A DNA stretch of 27,413 nt from a virus (IMGVR_UViG_3300042861_000129:1-27413); one strand, 5' to 3'. Shown: positions 15,123 to 21,618, counted from the stretch's first letter. Notes: generated by a model from the sequence alone, not told the origin. Numbers and translations are program-made.

Positions 15123-16282
15123 TAGCGTATGTTATAGTTACCGTAGTTTTTCTTTAAGCCGAGCGTTTCCATCTCGTGGTATCTCAGCGCATCAATTCCG
15201 TGATCCAATCCGCCTGCAGGATTTCTACCTCTGTTTCCTGATCTGTCAACATCCCAGCAGTAAGCGCGAAGCTCTTTGATTAGGTTGGTACTTTGCTTTG
15301 TTACTAGGTATTCCTGTTGCTGCATAACATCAATACCGTAGTTAATTGAATCCTTGCCTTTCGTTACTCCTTTGATCGTCTTTCCGTAGCGTTTGATCTC
15401 GTCAATTGATTTCGGCTCTGAGCTATCGGCATAAATAATAACGCCTGACGGAAGTACCTTTGCAATATCAGAATTTAACATCCCTGTACGGTAAACTAAT
15501 TCGTTTACTATTCGTTTTCCGTTCCAGTTATAGATCTCTATCGCTGCCGTTGGGTCATTAGTATACCCGAAGTCTAAGCCTATGCCTACCAATCGAGCAT
15601 CTTCCGGAACCTTATCAATCTCTTTCCAATTCTCAAAGATTACGCCTTCAAGCATTCCTACTTCGCCTAAACCATAAACTCGCCACCAATTTGCCCAATA
15701 ATTAGAAGTATCTGCTTTGTCGCGATTCTTCTCAATTTGTGTGACAATACTCTGATCTAACGCCTCGTTATCTTTGTACGTTAAGATGATAAAATCAGCA
15801 TCAGGTTCGTGTTTTAATTCCTTATGTACCCAGAACTCATTTGCTGGGTTGAAATCTAAATAGATCTCGCGCTTAGTACGTATAGCTAGCTCATTGTAAG
15901 ATTCAAACGTAATATTGTTACATTCGTTTATATACAGAACGTCGCGCCTTGCGCCTCGCAATTTGCTGGAGTCATCAGCAGAAAAGAACTCAATGTAAGA
16001 TCCGTTTTTAAACGTGTAGGTTAACAGTGATTTGTTGAACTGCGATTCTACGTACCGGTTAGTCCAGCGCATAATTTTCAAGAAATCTTTAAGGGCTCCC
16101 CTACGCAAATGCGGTATACTTTCAGCAACTACGCTGATCTCTACGTTAGGTTGTTTGATTGCTCGGTCTATAAGGATTGGCAATATACCAAAAGTCTTGC
16201 CTGCTGAGGTTCCTCCTTGTATAATCTTTATCCGTTTTTTTAACGAAAGGATTTTGTTAATTGACGTCGTCCGTTTGAACAT
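15122..16282 (-). CDS. terL: Terminase large subunit
   Basis: The 386-residue packaging motor and nuclease shows all expected motifs. Walker A is GGTSAGKT (23-30) and Walker B is VLYINE (115-120), the glutamate being catalytic. The C-terminal RNase-H-like nuclease has acidic residues at D237 (GLDFGYTNDP), D286 (IYADSS) and D360/D364 (GLDHGIDALRYHEM). It belongs to the PBSX/Terminase_3 type. It cuts concatemers and pumps DNA through the portal. The gene overlaps the small subunit by 26 bases. The ATG at 16282 is the only early start that keeps the full ATPase domain. Confidence 0.95.
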   Translation of the reverse strand: MFKRTTSINKILSLKKRIKIIQGGTSAGKTFGILPILIDRAIKQPNVEISVVAESIPHLRRGALKDFLKIMRWTNRYVESQFNKSLLTYTFKNGSYIEFFSADDSSKLRGARRDVLYINECNNITFESYNELAIRTKREIYLDFNPANEFWVHKELKHEPDADFIILTYKDNEALDQSIVTQIEKNRDKADTSNYWANWWRVYGLGEVGMLEGVIFENWKEIDKVPEDARLVGIGLDFGYTNDPTAAIEIYNWNGKRIVNELVYRTGMLNSDIAKVLPSGVIIYADSSEPKSIDEIKRYGKTIKGVTKGKDSINYGIDVMQQQEYLVTKQSTNLIKELRAYCWDVDRSGNRGRNPAGGLDHGIDALRYHEMETLGLKKNYGNYNIR

Positions 16283-16586
16283 CTGGAAATAAAGGTTGCT
16301 CTATGTTTGTTTGTTCTATCTGTTGAAGCGGTGCGCCATATCCGGAATCCATCAAAGCCTTGTATGCCGTTACGTCTCCTTCGCGAGCTTTCTTGATCAG
16401 CGCTAAAGTCATTAGATCTTCTTGGCTCATCGTTTCGCTTTCTCCTGTCAATGGGTTCTTAAGCGATTGATTAACTTCTAACCATTTACGTGCTATTGTG
16501 CTGCGGTTCTTTGCGCCCTTAGGCCTTCCGTTTGGATTCCTGATCTCTCCTTTTTTAGCAGGTATTAAATTTTGTTCGTTTGCCAT
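16257..16586 (-). CDS. terS: Probable terminase small subunit (DUF5681-like)
   Basis: This 109-residue protein has GEIRNPNGRPKGAKNRSTIARKW near its N-terminus (about 14-36), the glycine/arginine/proline-rich DNA-binding signature of DUF5681-type small terminase candidates. Next come helices with EDLMTLALIKKAREGDVTAYKALMDSGYG (about 55-83), resembling small-subunit helices, and an acidic glutamine-rich tail. It would bind the packaging site and load the large subunit. It lies just upstream of, and overlapping, terL. Family recognition is moderate; position makes it strong. Confidence 0.75.
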   Translation of the reverse strand: MANEQNLIPAKKGEIRNPNGRPKGAKNRSTIARKWLEVNQSLKNPLTGESETMSQEDLMTLALIKKAREGDVTAYKALMDSGYGAPLQQIEQTNIEQPLFPDVQTDDVN

Positions 16587-16605
16587 TGTTCTAATTTTAT
16601 TCTAA

Positions 16606-17445
16606 TTATTTTAAATCTTGACTAATTATTTTAGGTACTGCTAAATCCCATTGTATAGCGTGATGCAATCTTTTGTGTTTATCGCCCATAGGTTTTATAA
16701 AACAAGACGAAGGATTAATTATAACTGTATAGAAACTTTTAACATAAGTTCCAGCATCTAAATATAGATCAGTCATTCCTCCTTTATTTTTTTGTGTTGT
16801 TTTTTGTCCTAGTGCAATCATTGGTATAGTACCCATTAATAAACCTAACGATTGTTTTTTTACATACGTGTTTACATCTTCATTTATTCTACCTACAAAT
16901 TGAAACGACCTATCTGTTGAACAAATAAAAGAGTTCATACATTTTCTGTAAATAGTAGGCCTTTTAGCCATTTTATTTTCTTTACCACCTATAAAATCTC
17001 CACCTTGTGCCATTGATATTGATGCAAATGGAGTTTGTTTATAAAATTCAAGTAATGCTAATAATACTGAATCTAAACTATATATATTTTTAGGTTTCGT
17101 GTTTTCTGAATTATAAATACGGTATTCAAAATAAGTATAATCGTCATCCATTTGGATAAAATATTTATACCCTAATTTTTTAGCAATTTGAAAACAGGCG
17201 TTTCTAGCATATATAATAGCCCTGCGATCCTCAAAATTATCTGCCTCATCAAACGTAGATGCGATTTCTTTTTTATTAAACATCTCCACATTTTCGTATT
17301 GATCATAATATTGATCTGCCGAACTATCTTCGTTGTCTATGACTATAATAATCTTTCCAGTATATCCGTGTTTACGAAGTGATTTAACGGTAAATATATT
17401 ATTAGCTCTACCGTGTGTTAAAATAAATATTACAAACTCATTCAT
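16606..17445 (-). CDS. GT-A-fold glycosyltransferase, possibly TAGT-like (nucleic acid or surface glycosylation)
   Basis: This 279-residue protein has an N-terminal nucleotide-sugar-type start, FVIFILTHGRANN (4-16), followed by KIIIVIDNEDS (31-41). It then has RNACFQIAKKLGYKYF (81-96), the metal-binding QMDDDY (98-103), GGDFIGG (148-154), NED (188-190) and HH (261-262) near the end. The FILTHGR and DDD pattern resembles the TET/JBP-associated glycosyltransferase (TAGT) type, predicted to decorate modified DNA bases in phages; I am not certain of that subfamily. No hydroxylase is present in this window. It overlaps the ParB-domain gene by eight bases, and both are unusually AT-rich, so the pair probably moves as a cassette. 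Confidence 0.65.
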   Translation of the reverse strand: MNEFVIFILTHGRANNIFTVKSLRKHGYTGKIIIVIDNEDSSADQYYDQYENVEMFNKKEIASTFDEADNFEDRRAIIYARNACFQIAKKLGYKYFIQMDDDYTYFEYRIYNSENTKPKNIYSLDSVLLALLEFYKQTPFASISMAQGGDFIGGKENKMAKRPTIYRKCMNSFICSTDRSFQFVGRINEDVNTYVKKQSLGLLMGTIPMIALGQKTTQKNKGGMTDLYLDAGTYVKSFYTVIINPSSCFIKPMGDKHKRLHHAIQWDLAVPKIISQDLK

Positions 17446-18163
17446 CTATTTGAGCTAAATTTTCTAAGGTGTTATATAATTTAACAAATCCAAGTTCTAT
17501 AGCCTTGTCGTAATCAATAATTACTAATGCTGAACTTTCAGCTAATTCTTTAAATTTATCAGAACTATGCGCATAGTATTCAGCAATATTTTTGTAATTA
17601 AATTCAATGTGCCTATATGCAGCTATTTTTAAAAATTCTTTTTCTGATATATCAAGTTCACTTTTATCTATTTCTTTAATTAAATTTTCACAATTACTTT
17701 TATTATATAGTTCTTGTAACTTTGGTTTATCTCCTTTTGGAGTATAAATCGGGCTTTCAATTTTGGTAGTATAAATTTCTTCTTGATCATTTATTTCTTT
17801 AACAGGTAAATCCAATCCCCATTTATCAAGTAATTTAGTATCCCATTCATTAGCTAACATATCCCAATCCCATTCTCCAAAGCCTACGTTATCCTTAACT
17901 ATAAATTCGTCTTTTTGTAGCTCCGTTAAACCTTCAGCCTTTACAATATACACTTCTTTTAATCCCGCTTCTTTACAGGCCTTTAAACGCATATTCCCAC
18001 CTAAGACAATATTGTTCTCATCCACAACAATAGGTCTGAGCTCCAGCATTTGCGGAAACTCCTGTATTGACTTGACTAACTTTTTAAACTTATCGTCTTT
18101 GATTAGTCTCGGGTTCTTTGGGTTATTTTTTACCTCTGATATTTTTACTTTGTTGACTTGCAT
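17438..18163 (-). CDS. ParB-like domain protein paired with the glycosyltransferase
   Basis: In this 241-residue protein, residues about 1-90 form a ParB/Srx-fold domain, with VKNNPKNPRLI (11-21) and the box VLGGNMRLKA (53-62). The next part, DNVGFGEWDWDMLANEWD (91-108), is the linker commonly found after ParB domains that precede phage DNA methyltransferases, but no methyltransferase follows. Residues 130-241 form a separate helical domain with AAYRHIEFNYKNIAEYYAHS (181-200) and ALVIIDYDKAIELGF. It may recognise DNA and guide the partner glycosyltransferase or another modifier; nuclease activity is possible. The base composition is much more AT-rich than in the flanking genes. Confidence 0.7.
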   Translation of the reverse strand: MQVNKVKISEVKNNPKNPRLIKDDKFKKLVKSIQEFPQMLELRPIVVDENNIVLGGNMRLKACKEAGLKEVYIVKAEGLTELQKDEFIVKDNVGFGEWDWDMLANEWDTKLLDKWGLDLPVKEINDQEEIYTTKIESPIYTPKGDKPKLQELYNKSNCENLIKEIDKSELDISEKEFLKIAAYRHIEFNYKNIAEYYAHSSDKFKELAESSALVIIDYDKAIELGFVKLYNTLENLAQIDE

Positions 18164-18299
18164 TTTCTGTTATTTGGTTTCTACAAACTGCTATTCTTTG
18201 GTCTATGTTTGGGTATTCGCGCACCATTACCGGATCCATTATACATCTCTGCATAAATTCTCCTTCCTGTTCTTTTGGTAATCGTTTAGGTATCGGCAT
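18123..18299 (-). CDS. 58-residue phage peptide with C-x-YP-x-QR-x-C motif
   Basis: The ATG at 18299 is fused to the metallophosphoesterase stop (TAATG), and 58 codons run to TAA at 18123-18125, overlapping the ParB-domain gene by 41 bases. The peptide MPIPKRLPKEQEGEFMQRC... contains EFMQRCIMDPVMVREYPNIDQRIAVC (about 14-39, quoted as two adjoining halves). Short motifs of this kind, two cysteines around YP and QR, occur in phage head-gene neighbourhoods. The cysteines may bind metal or form a bridge. Function unknown. Confidence 0.65.
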   Translation of the reverse strand: MPIPKRLPKEQEGEFMQRCIMDPVMVREYPNIDQRIAVCRNQITENASQQSKNIRGKK

Positions 18300-19174
18300 T
18301 AGATATTGAATTGATGTGAATCTACTTTGTTGTAATAGTGGCTTTGTCCGTCTTTTTGTCGGCGTACCATCTTGATTGTTAGCAACCTACCGCCTAAAGG
18401 TTTTGCAGGAGCTCCGCGTTCAACGTGCCAGCCGTGATCTCCATCTCCGTATTCTTCTTTGTAGGTTCCGGTTAGCATCATATGTAACGGTCTTTGAGCG
18501 CTTGAATATCCGCTTTTGGTGCTATGTTTAATCATTTCCCTTACGTCATTACGCGCGGCATTTTCGTGAATATGTCCCATCGTAAATACGTCAAAATCCT
18601 CATACATTTCAATAGCTCGCGTTAAGTTCAAAGCGCCTTTTGTAACTACTCCGCCACCTCCTGATCCGTGATAATATTTTACTTTGGTAGTTAAGTTCGT
18701 GTTTGAGTAGCTATTGCGAATAATCAACCAACCACCGTAGCCTCCTGTCATTACATTTGAACCGCATTTGTAGTTCAGAAGATCAACAAACCTGCGCAGC
18801 ATATCCGTTTCCTGCCATTTAATTATTCCGGTCTCGTGGTTTCCGTAGCCAATAACAGTCAAGATGCTAGCGTAAGGCGCAAACCATTCAACAGCCGTTT
18901 CTACAACTGAATCCAAATAGCGTGCATTGTTATGCTCTGGTCTAATATCCGACTTATTGCGGCGATTATCTCCGCGCCCCTGCATTAGGCAAAAGGTATC
19001 TCCGTTTAAAAAAACTTTGATATCGTGCTTTAAGCAGTAGTCTAGATGCTGTTTTAAGAGCTCCTGATCGCATTTAGGGTTATCCCAATGTATGTCGCTT
19101 AGGAAAGCAATTTTAACGTCCTTAGAATCAAAATTTAATTCGTGGACATTTCGGCCGTGTTTTATTAGCTTCAT
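18299..19174 (-). CDS. Metallophosphoesterase (calcineurin-like)
   Basis: With the start at 19174, fused as ATGA to the preceding stop, the protein has 291 residues. The family motifs are in order: SDIHWD (26-31), NGD (57-59), GNHE (111-114), a YHGSGGG stretch (168-174) and GHIHE (200-204), which together ligate two metal ions. An in-frame ATG 54 bases upstream (19228) lies inside the previous gene and is less likely. Substrates could be DNA ends, nucleotides or phosphoproteins. SbcD/Mre11-like proteins share the motifs, but no SbcC partner is seen. It lies between the sigma factor group and the ParB/glycosyltransferase pair. Confidence 0.85.
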   Translation of the reverse strand: MKLIKHGRNVHELNFDSKDVKIAFLSDIHWDNPKCDQELLKQHLDYCLKHDIKVFLNGDTFCLMQGRGDNRRNKSDIRPEHNNARYLDSVVETAVEWFAPYASILTVIGYGNHETGIIKWQETDMLRRFVDLLNYKCGSNVMTGGYGGWLIIRNSYSNTNLTTKVKYYHGSGGGGVVTKGALNLTRAIEMYEDFDVFTMGHIHENAARNDVREMIKHSTKSGYSSAQRPLHMMLTGTYKEEYGDGDHGWHVERGAPAKPLGGRLLTIKMVRRQKDGQSHYYNKVDSHQFNI

Positions 19175-19527
19175 CCTTCGTAAGAGTTGTATACCTCTCT
19201 TATATCGTTTATAATACCAACCCAGCAACTAGAACAAGTTGTAGGAGATTTTCTTTTGTTAAATACGCGCTGATACATTGAAAGGATAGTTGCCTGTTCT
19301 GTTGGCGTTAGGCTATACTTTTTATTTATATCCATTTCTGTAAGGTAGTTATATTCGTCTTCCGTTAGGCAGTTGAAATAAGGGAACCTTTGGTTTAGTT
19401 TCTCCTTACGCTCCTCGCATCCGCAGTCATCTCCTGCGATAAATTTAACTACTGCAGCTATTCCGGTTGCTTCTAATACATTTTCTACCGTATCGCCTAG
19501 TCCTTTTGCTTTTCTTGGTCTTCCCAT
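19171..19527 (-). CDS. Small cysteine-containing protein, function unknown
   Basis: This 118-residue protein starts MGRPRKAKGLGDTVENVLEA, a basic then hydrophobic segment (TGIAAVVKFIAG, about 21-32). It then has DDCGCEERKEKLN (33-45), a middle NCLTEDEYNYLTEMD and a late CSSC pair (about 97-100). The two C-x-C/CxxC groups could bind one zinc. Such proteins accompany terminase-proximal genes in Bacteroidetes phages, but I know of no activity. It lies just before, and overlaps, the metallophosphoesterase gene. The start follows the 57-codon gene after five bases. Confidence 0.65.
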   Translation of the reverse strand: MGRPRKAKGLGDTVENVLEATGIAAVVKFIAGDDCGCEERKEKLNQRFPYFNCLTEDEYNYLTEMDINKKYSLTPTEQATILSMYQRVFNKRKSPTTCSSCWVGIINDIREVYNSYEG

Positions 19528-19532
19528 TTTGT

Positions 19533-19706
19533 TTACTTTTTACAGTGTTCTCTACTTAAATTAATTAATTCGCGTTTTAGCGTTTCATTTTCTTTTTCTA
19601 ATATTCTATTTTCATCATTAAGCTCTTGGATTCTTTCATCCTTATACTTTAATTGCTTTACAGTGCTTTCAATGTAAGCATTTAATACTTCTAAAATGTG
19701 CTTCAT
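19533..19706 (-). CDS. 57-residue coiled-coil peptide
   Basis: The ATG at 19706 overlaps the sigma-factor stop as ATGA, and 57 codons reach TAA at 19533-19535. Residues about 15-52 form a perfect-looking coiled coil with leucine/isoleucine heptads (ERIQELNDENRILEKENETL), and the end is HCKK. A free leucine zipper right after the sigma factor could bind it, for example as a co-activator or anti-sigma factor. It could equally be a structural dimeriser. Function not known. Confidence 0.65.
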   Translation of the reverse strand: MKHILEVLNAYIESTVKQLKYKDERIQELNDENRILEKENETLKRELINLSREHCKK

Positions 19707-20242
19707 ATTAATTCAAAATCGTTATTATTATAATCCTGCCAATCTTCGCCTAAGGCTTCGTTGAGTTTTTCCTTGCATTTCTTGATAGTGTAGAATATAC
19801 TGCGCGTTCCTATCCCAACTTCTTTGCTTAACTTCCGGAAGGAATACCCTGTGTCTCGGTAAAGCATAAATATTTGCCTATCGTAATACTCCCAGCTTTT
19901 CATTTCCTCTTTGATCTTATCCTCAAAGCGTTCTAATGCTTCCCATTTTTCCGTGTTTTCCTGCGTTCTAACGGTGTTTTGTATGCTATCGTATGGAATT
20001 ATATCGCTGGCTTCTTTTTTCGTTATGTCGTAAAACATATTGCGAAGCGTTACCCACATCAAAGCGCGGTTTATCTGTCCGTTTTCAAAGTATTTTTGCG
20101 GATCTCCAATCTTCATTAGCTTAATGTAGCACTCCTGTACTATGTCGTCCGGGTAATCGGCACCGAAAGAACGCACAATGGCCACCCATTCGTTATGATG
20201 AGCGGCCATTACCTGAATCCAATTATGTTTTGTTACTTCCAA
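19703..20242 (-). CDS. Sigma-70-like (ECF-type) transcription factor
   Basis: This 179-residue protein has a region-2-like segment, DDIVQECYIKLMKIGDPQKY (32-51), then NRALMWVTLRNMFYDITKK with the helix that normally melts and reads the -10 element. The C-terminal region-4-like part is YYDRQIFMLYRDTGYSFRKL (119-138) with SKEVGIGTRSIFYTIKKCKEKL as the recognition helix-turn-helix. An acidic/aromatic tail follows. The protein probably redirects host RNA polymerase to later phage promoters. It is preceded by, and overlaps by ten bases, the 42-codon gene. Typical ECF proteins are of similar length, so it looks complete. Confidence 0.75.
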   Translation of the reverse strand: MEVTKHNWIQVMAAHHNEWVAIVRSFGADYPDDIVQECYIKLMKIGDPQKYFENGQINRALMWVTLRNMFYDITKKEASDIIPYDSIQNTVRTQENTEKWEALERFEDKIKEEMKSWEYYDRQIFMLYRDTGYSFRKLSKEVGIGTRSIFYTIKKCKEKLNEALGEDWQDYNNNDFELI

Positions 20243-20361
20243 TCTAATTCAAAAATAACGTTTAAAATCATTAAACCAATACCTCCGGTGCTGATCAACA
20301 ATCCAAAGCCAAAGTTATCATCTATGTGAACTTTAGCCTTTAGTTTAGTAAGTCGCTTCAT
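20233..20361 (-). CDS. 42-residue peptide with one membrane segment
   Basis: The ATG at 20361 lies 17 bases inside the preceding gene; 42 codons reach TAA at 20233-20235, ten bases inside the sigma gene. A basic N-terminus (MKRLTKLKAKVHIDD) precedes a hydrophobic stretch of about 20 residues (FGFGLLISTGGIGLMILNVI), ending FELDWK. The layout suits a small inner-membrane protein with the N-terminus inside. The otherwise empty stretch between genes is fully filled. Function unknown. Confidence 0.65.
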   Translation of the reverse strand: MKRLTKLKAKVHIDDNFGFGLLISTGGIGLMILNVIFELDWK

Positions 20362-20758
20362 ACGTCTCTAATATTTCTTTATACTTTTTTACTCTTTCAA
20401 TGCTTCTGTTAACGGAATCTAACCGCTTTGCATACATTGTGTATAGCTCATCCATCAGCCCCATCATTTTTAAAGCATTGATTGAATACAAAATTACTTC
20501 CTTTCTTTGTTTAAAACCGCTTAAATACCTATCTGTTGCAGATATAATATCATTAACGTCTGTAAAATTAACTCCGTACTCGTAATTAATCTTCATTAAC
20601 ATATCATCCAGATCAATAAAACGGCCTTTAGAACAACAGCCATCGCAGGCTCTATCTTTCCAATCCTGCGCCCAAGGTTCGTAATTCCCTGTAACTTCTT
20701 CCATATAACAGCCCTCGCCGTTACACATTTCGCATTTTAAATAACTAATTGCAATCAT
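20345..20758 (-). CDS. DnaJ-type zinc-motif protein
   Basis: With ATG at 20758 the protein has 137 residues. Near its start are CEMCNGEG (about 9-16) and CDGCCSKG (about 38-45), matching two CxxCxGxG zinc knuckles as in the DnaJ central domain. The rest is helical (INYEYGVNFTDVNDIISATD, then a basic coiled C-terminus, SVNRSIERVKKYKEILETY). A TTG 27 bases upstream (20785) could extend it, but that TTG lies inside the promoter-like element, so ATG is favoured. It is the first gene behind the 20783 promoter. Possibly a small assembly or transcription cofactor. Confidence 0.65.
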   Translation of the reverse strand: MIAISYLKCEMCNGEGCYMEEVTGNYEPWAQDWKDRACDGCCSKGRFIDLDDMLMKINYEYGVNFTDVNDIISATDRYLSGFKQRKEVILYSINALKMMGLMDELYTMYAKRLDSVNRSIERVKKYKEILETYEATY

Positions 20759-20782
20759 TGTTTCGTGTTTTAATTGTTTGAA

Positions 20783-20812
20783 CAAATATAATAATAATTT
20801 TAATTATACTAA
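20783..20812 (-). promoter_or_regulatory. Bacteroidetes-type promoter, start of the sigma-factor transcript
   Basis: On the minus strand TATATTTG (20790-20783) matches the Bacteroidetes -7 element TAnnTTTG exactly. A TTAG (20812-20809), one mismatch from TTTG, stands 18 bases upstream. The ATG follows 24 bases after the -7 element. The leader resembles that behind the 24479 promoter, which strengthens both. Confidence 0.6.
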
Positions 20813-21013
20813 TCTTTTTAAAATATTTGCTAATCGCTGCAGGGTTGGCGTTGATAGGTTTTTGCCGCGTACAAATAAATAAATGTTTGACTGATAAAGC
20901 TGGTTCTCTACGCAGAATGACGTTAGGCTCCTTCCAGATAGTTCTAAGTGCTTAATAAGGGCAGCGCGAACAATATCCGCGCCGCTCCCGATTATTTCTA
21001 ATTCTCTATTCAT
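20804..21013 (-). CDS. HTH (Xre/Cro-like) DNA-binding protein
   Basis: Starting at ATG 21013, one base after the previous stop, the product has 69 residues. Residues about 29-66 read as a Cro/C1-type helix-turn-helix: SLTSFCVENQLYQSNIYLFV, then RGKNLSTPTLQRLANILK. The serine before the recognition helix, and the R-G-x-x-x-S-T/P-x-x-x-x-L end of the motif, are typical. It ends just upstream of the promoter-like element at 20783, so it may control that transcript or the upstream operon. An ATG at 21085 would only add residues overlapping the preceding gene. Confidence 0.75.
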   Translation of the reverse strand: MNRELEIIGSGADIVRAALIKHLELSGRSLTSFCVENQLYQSNIYLFVRGKNLSTPTLQRLANILKRLV

Positions 21014-21014
21014 A

Positions 21015-21248
21015 TCAGAATGGCAGATCAGAATCAATACTATCTCCAATAGGAGCGCGTTCAACTGGCGCAACATATGGCTCACTAAATGAAGCAGAAA
21101 AGAAACTTCCGTTTTTACCTTGCTTTACCCATAGAGCTACTTCCATCTCTTTGCCGTTTACGTTTACCTTTCCTTTGTAGTCTGGGTGGTTCTCCGCTTT
21201 CTTTTTGTCGTTCTTAAAGATTGCTCCTGTGTTTGTTTTGTTTTCCAT
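21015..21248 (-). CDS. Small protein with SSB-like C-terminal tip
   Basis: This 77-residue protein has the pattern GAIFKNDKKKAENHPDYKGK, a strand with VNGKEMEVALWVKQGKNG and SFFSASFSEPY, all beta and glycine-rich, as expected for a small OB-like fold. The last six residues, DSDLPF, closely match the acidic SSB tip DDDIPF that recruits replication and recombination proteins. It may be a ssDNA-associated or SSB-mimicking adaptor of the recombination group (ERF, exonuclease). The OB-fold assignment is inference. The ATG is fused to the tiny upstream gene as TAATG. Confidence 0.7.
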   Translation of the reverse strand: MENKTNTGAIFKNDKKKAENHPDYKGKVNVNGKEMEVALWVKQGKNGSFFSASFSEPYVAPVERAPIGDSIDSDLPF

Positions 21249-21346
21249 TATAAATTATAGATTAAATTGATTACTAAAATAATTGCTACTGCCGTTACAA
21301 GTAGCATTGTGCAGATAGCTGCGAGGTATTCTTTTTCAGGGCTCAT
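21248..21346 (-). CDS. 32-residue single-membrane-segment peptide
   Basis: The ATG at 21346 is fused to the upstream TGA as ATGA, and the TAA (21248-21250) to the next ATG as TAATG, so the gene fills its gap exactly. After MSPEKEY the peptide is one continuous hydrophobic stretch (LAAICTMLLVTAVAIILVIN) ending LIYNL. It should insert as one transmembrane helix. A role in the membrane, such as superinfection exclusion or lysis timing, is possible but unproven. Confidence 0.7.
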   Translation of the reverse strand: MSPEKEYLAAICTMLLVTAVAIILVINLIYNL

Positions 21347-21570
21347 AAGTTTAAGTTATCTTCGTTTATTAATTCGCGCAGTTTATCTCTCCAGTAGTGA
21401 GTGACATCGATTTCCACGTCTGTAGCCTCTCGGTTGCCCCATATTCCGTGTTTCACCACCGAGCGCATTTCTTGGTCAAGCTCGTGACAAATTTGCTTCC
21501 ATTTCCACGCATTTATCGCGTCTTGTAGCTCGTCCCTCTCATCGTGGTCAAAGTGTAGCGTTGCTTTCAT
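21343..21570 (-). CDS. Small phage protein of unknown function
   Basis: This 75-residue acidic protein begins MKATLHFDHDERDELQDAIN, followed by AWKWKQICHELDQEMRSVVKHG (about 21-42) and an acidic end. I recognise the pattern KATLxF...E...DAxNxWKWK as one recurring in early regions of phages, without a known function. It has no membrane segment, zinc motif or enzyme signature. The ATG follows a 48-base A/T-rich gap after the MazG-like gene, and its TGA is fused with the next ATG. Confidence 0.65.
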   Translation of the reverse strand: MKATLHFDHDERDELQDAINAWKWKQICHELDQEMRSVVKHGIWGNREATDVEIDVTHYWRDKLRELINEDNLNL

Positions 21571-21618
21571 TGTTCTTGTTGTTTAGTTTACATTTCGTGT
21601 TTAGATATGTGGCAATTT

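Noticed and set aside
16606-18163. Claim of a proven DNA hypermodification pathway
   Set aside because: No TET/JBP-type hydroxylase, thymidylate-synthase-like or kinase gene is visible in the window, so only a candidate module can be stated.
21011-21085. Longer start for the HTH protein at 21085
   Set aside because: The added residues (MSHMLRQLNALLLEI...) come from the other frame of the SSB-tailed gene, while ATG 21013 follows that gene's stop by one base.
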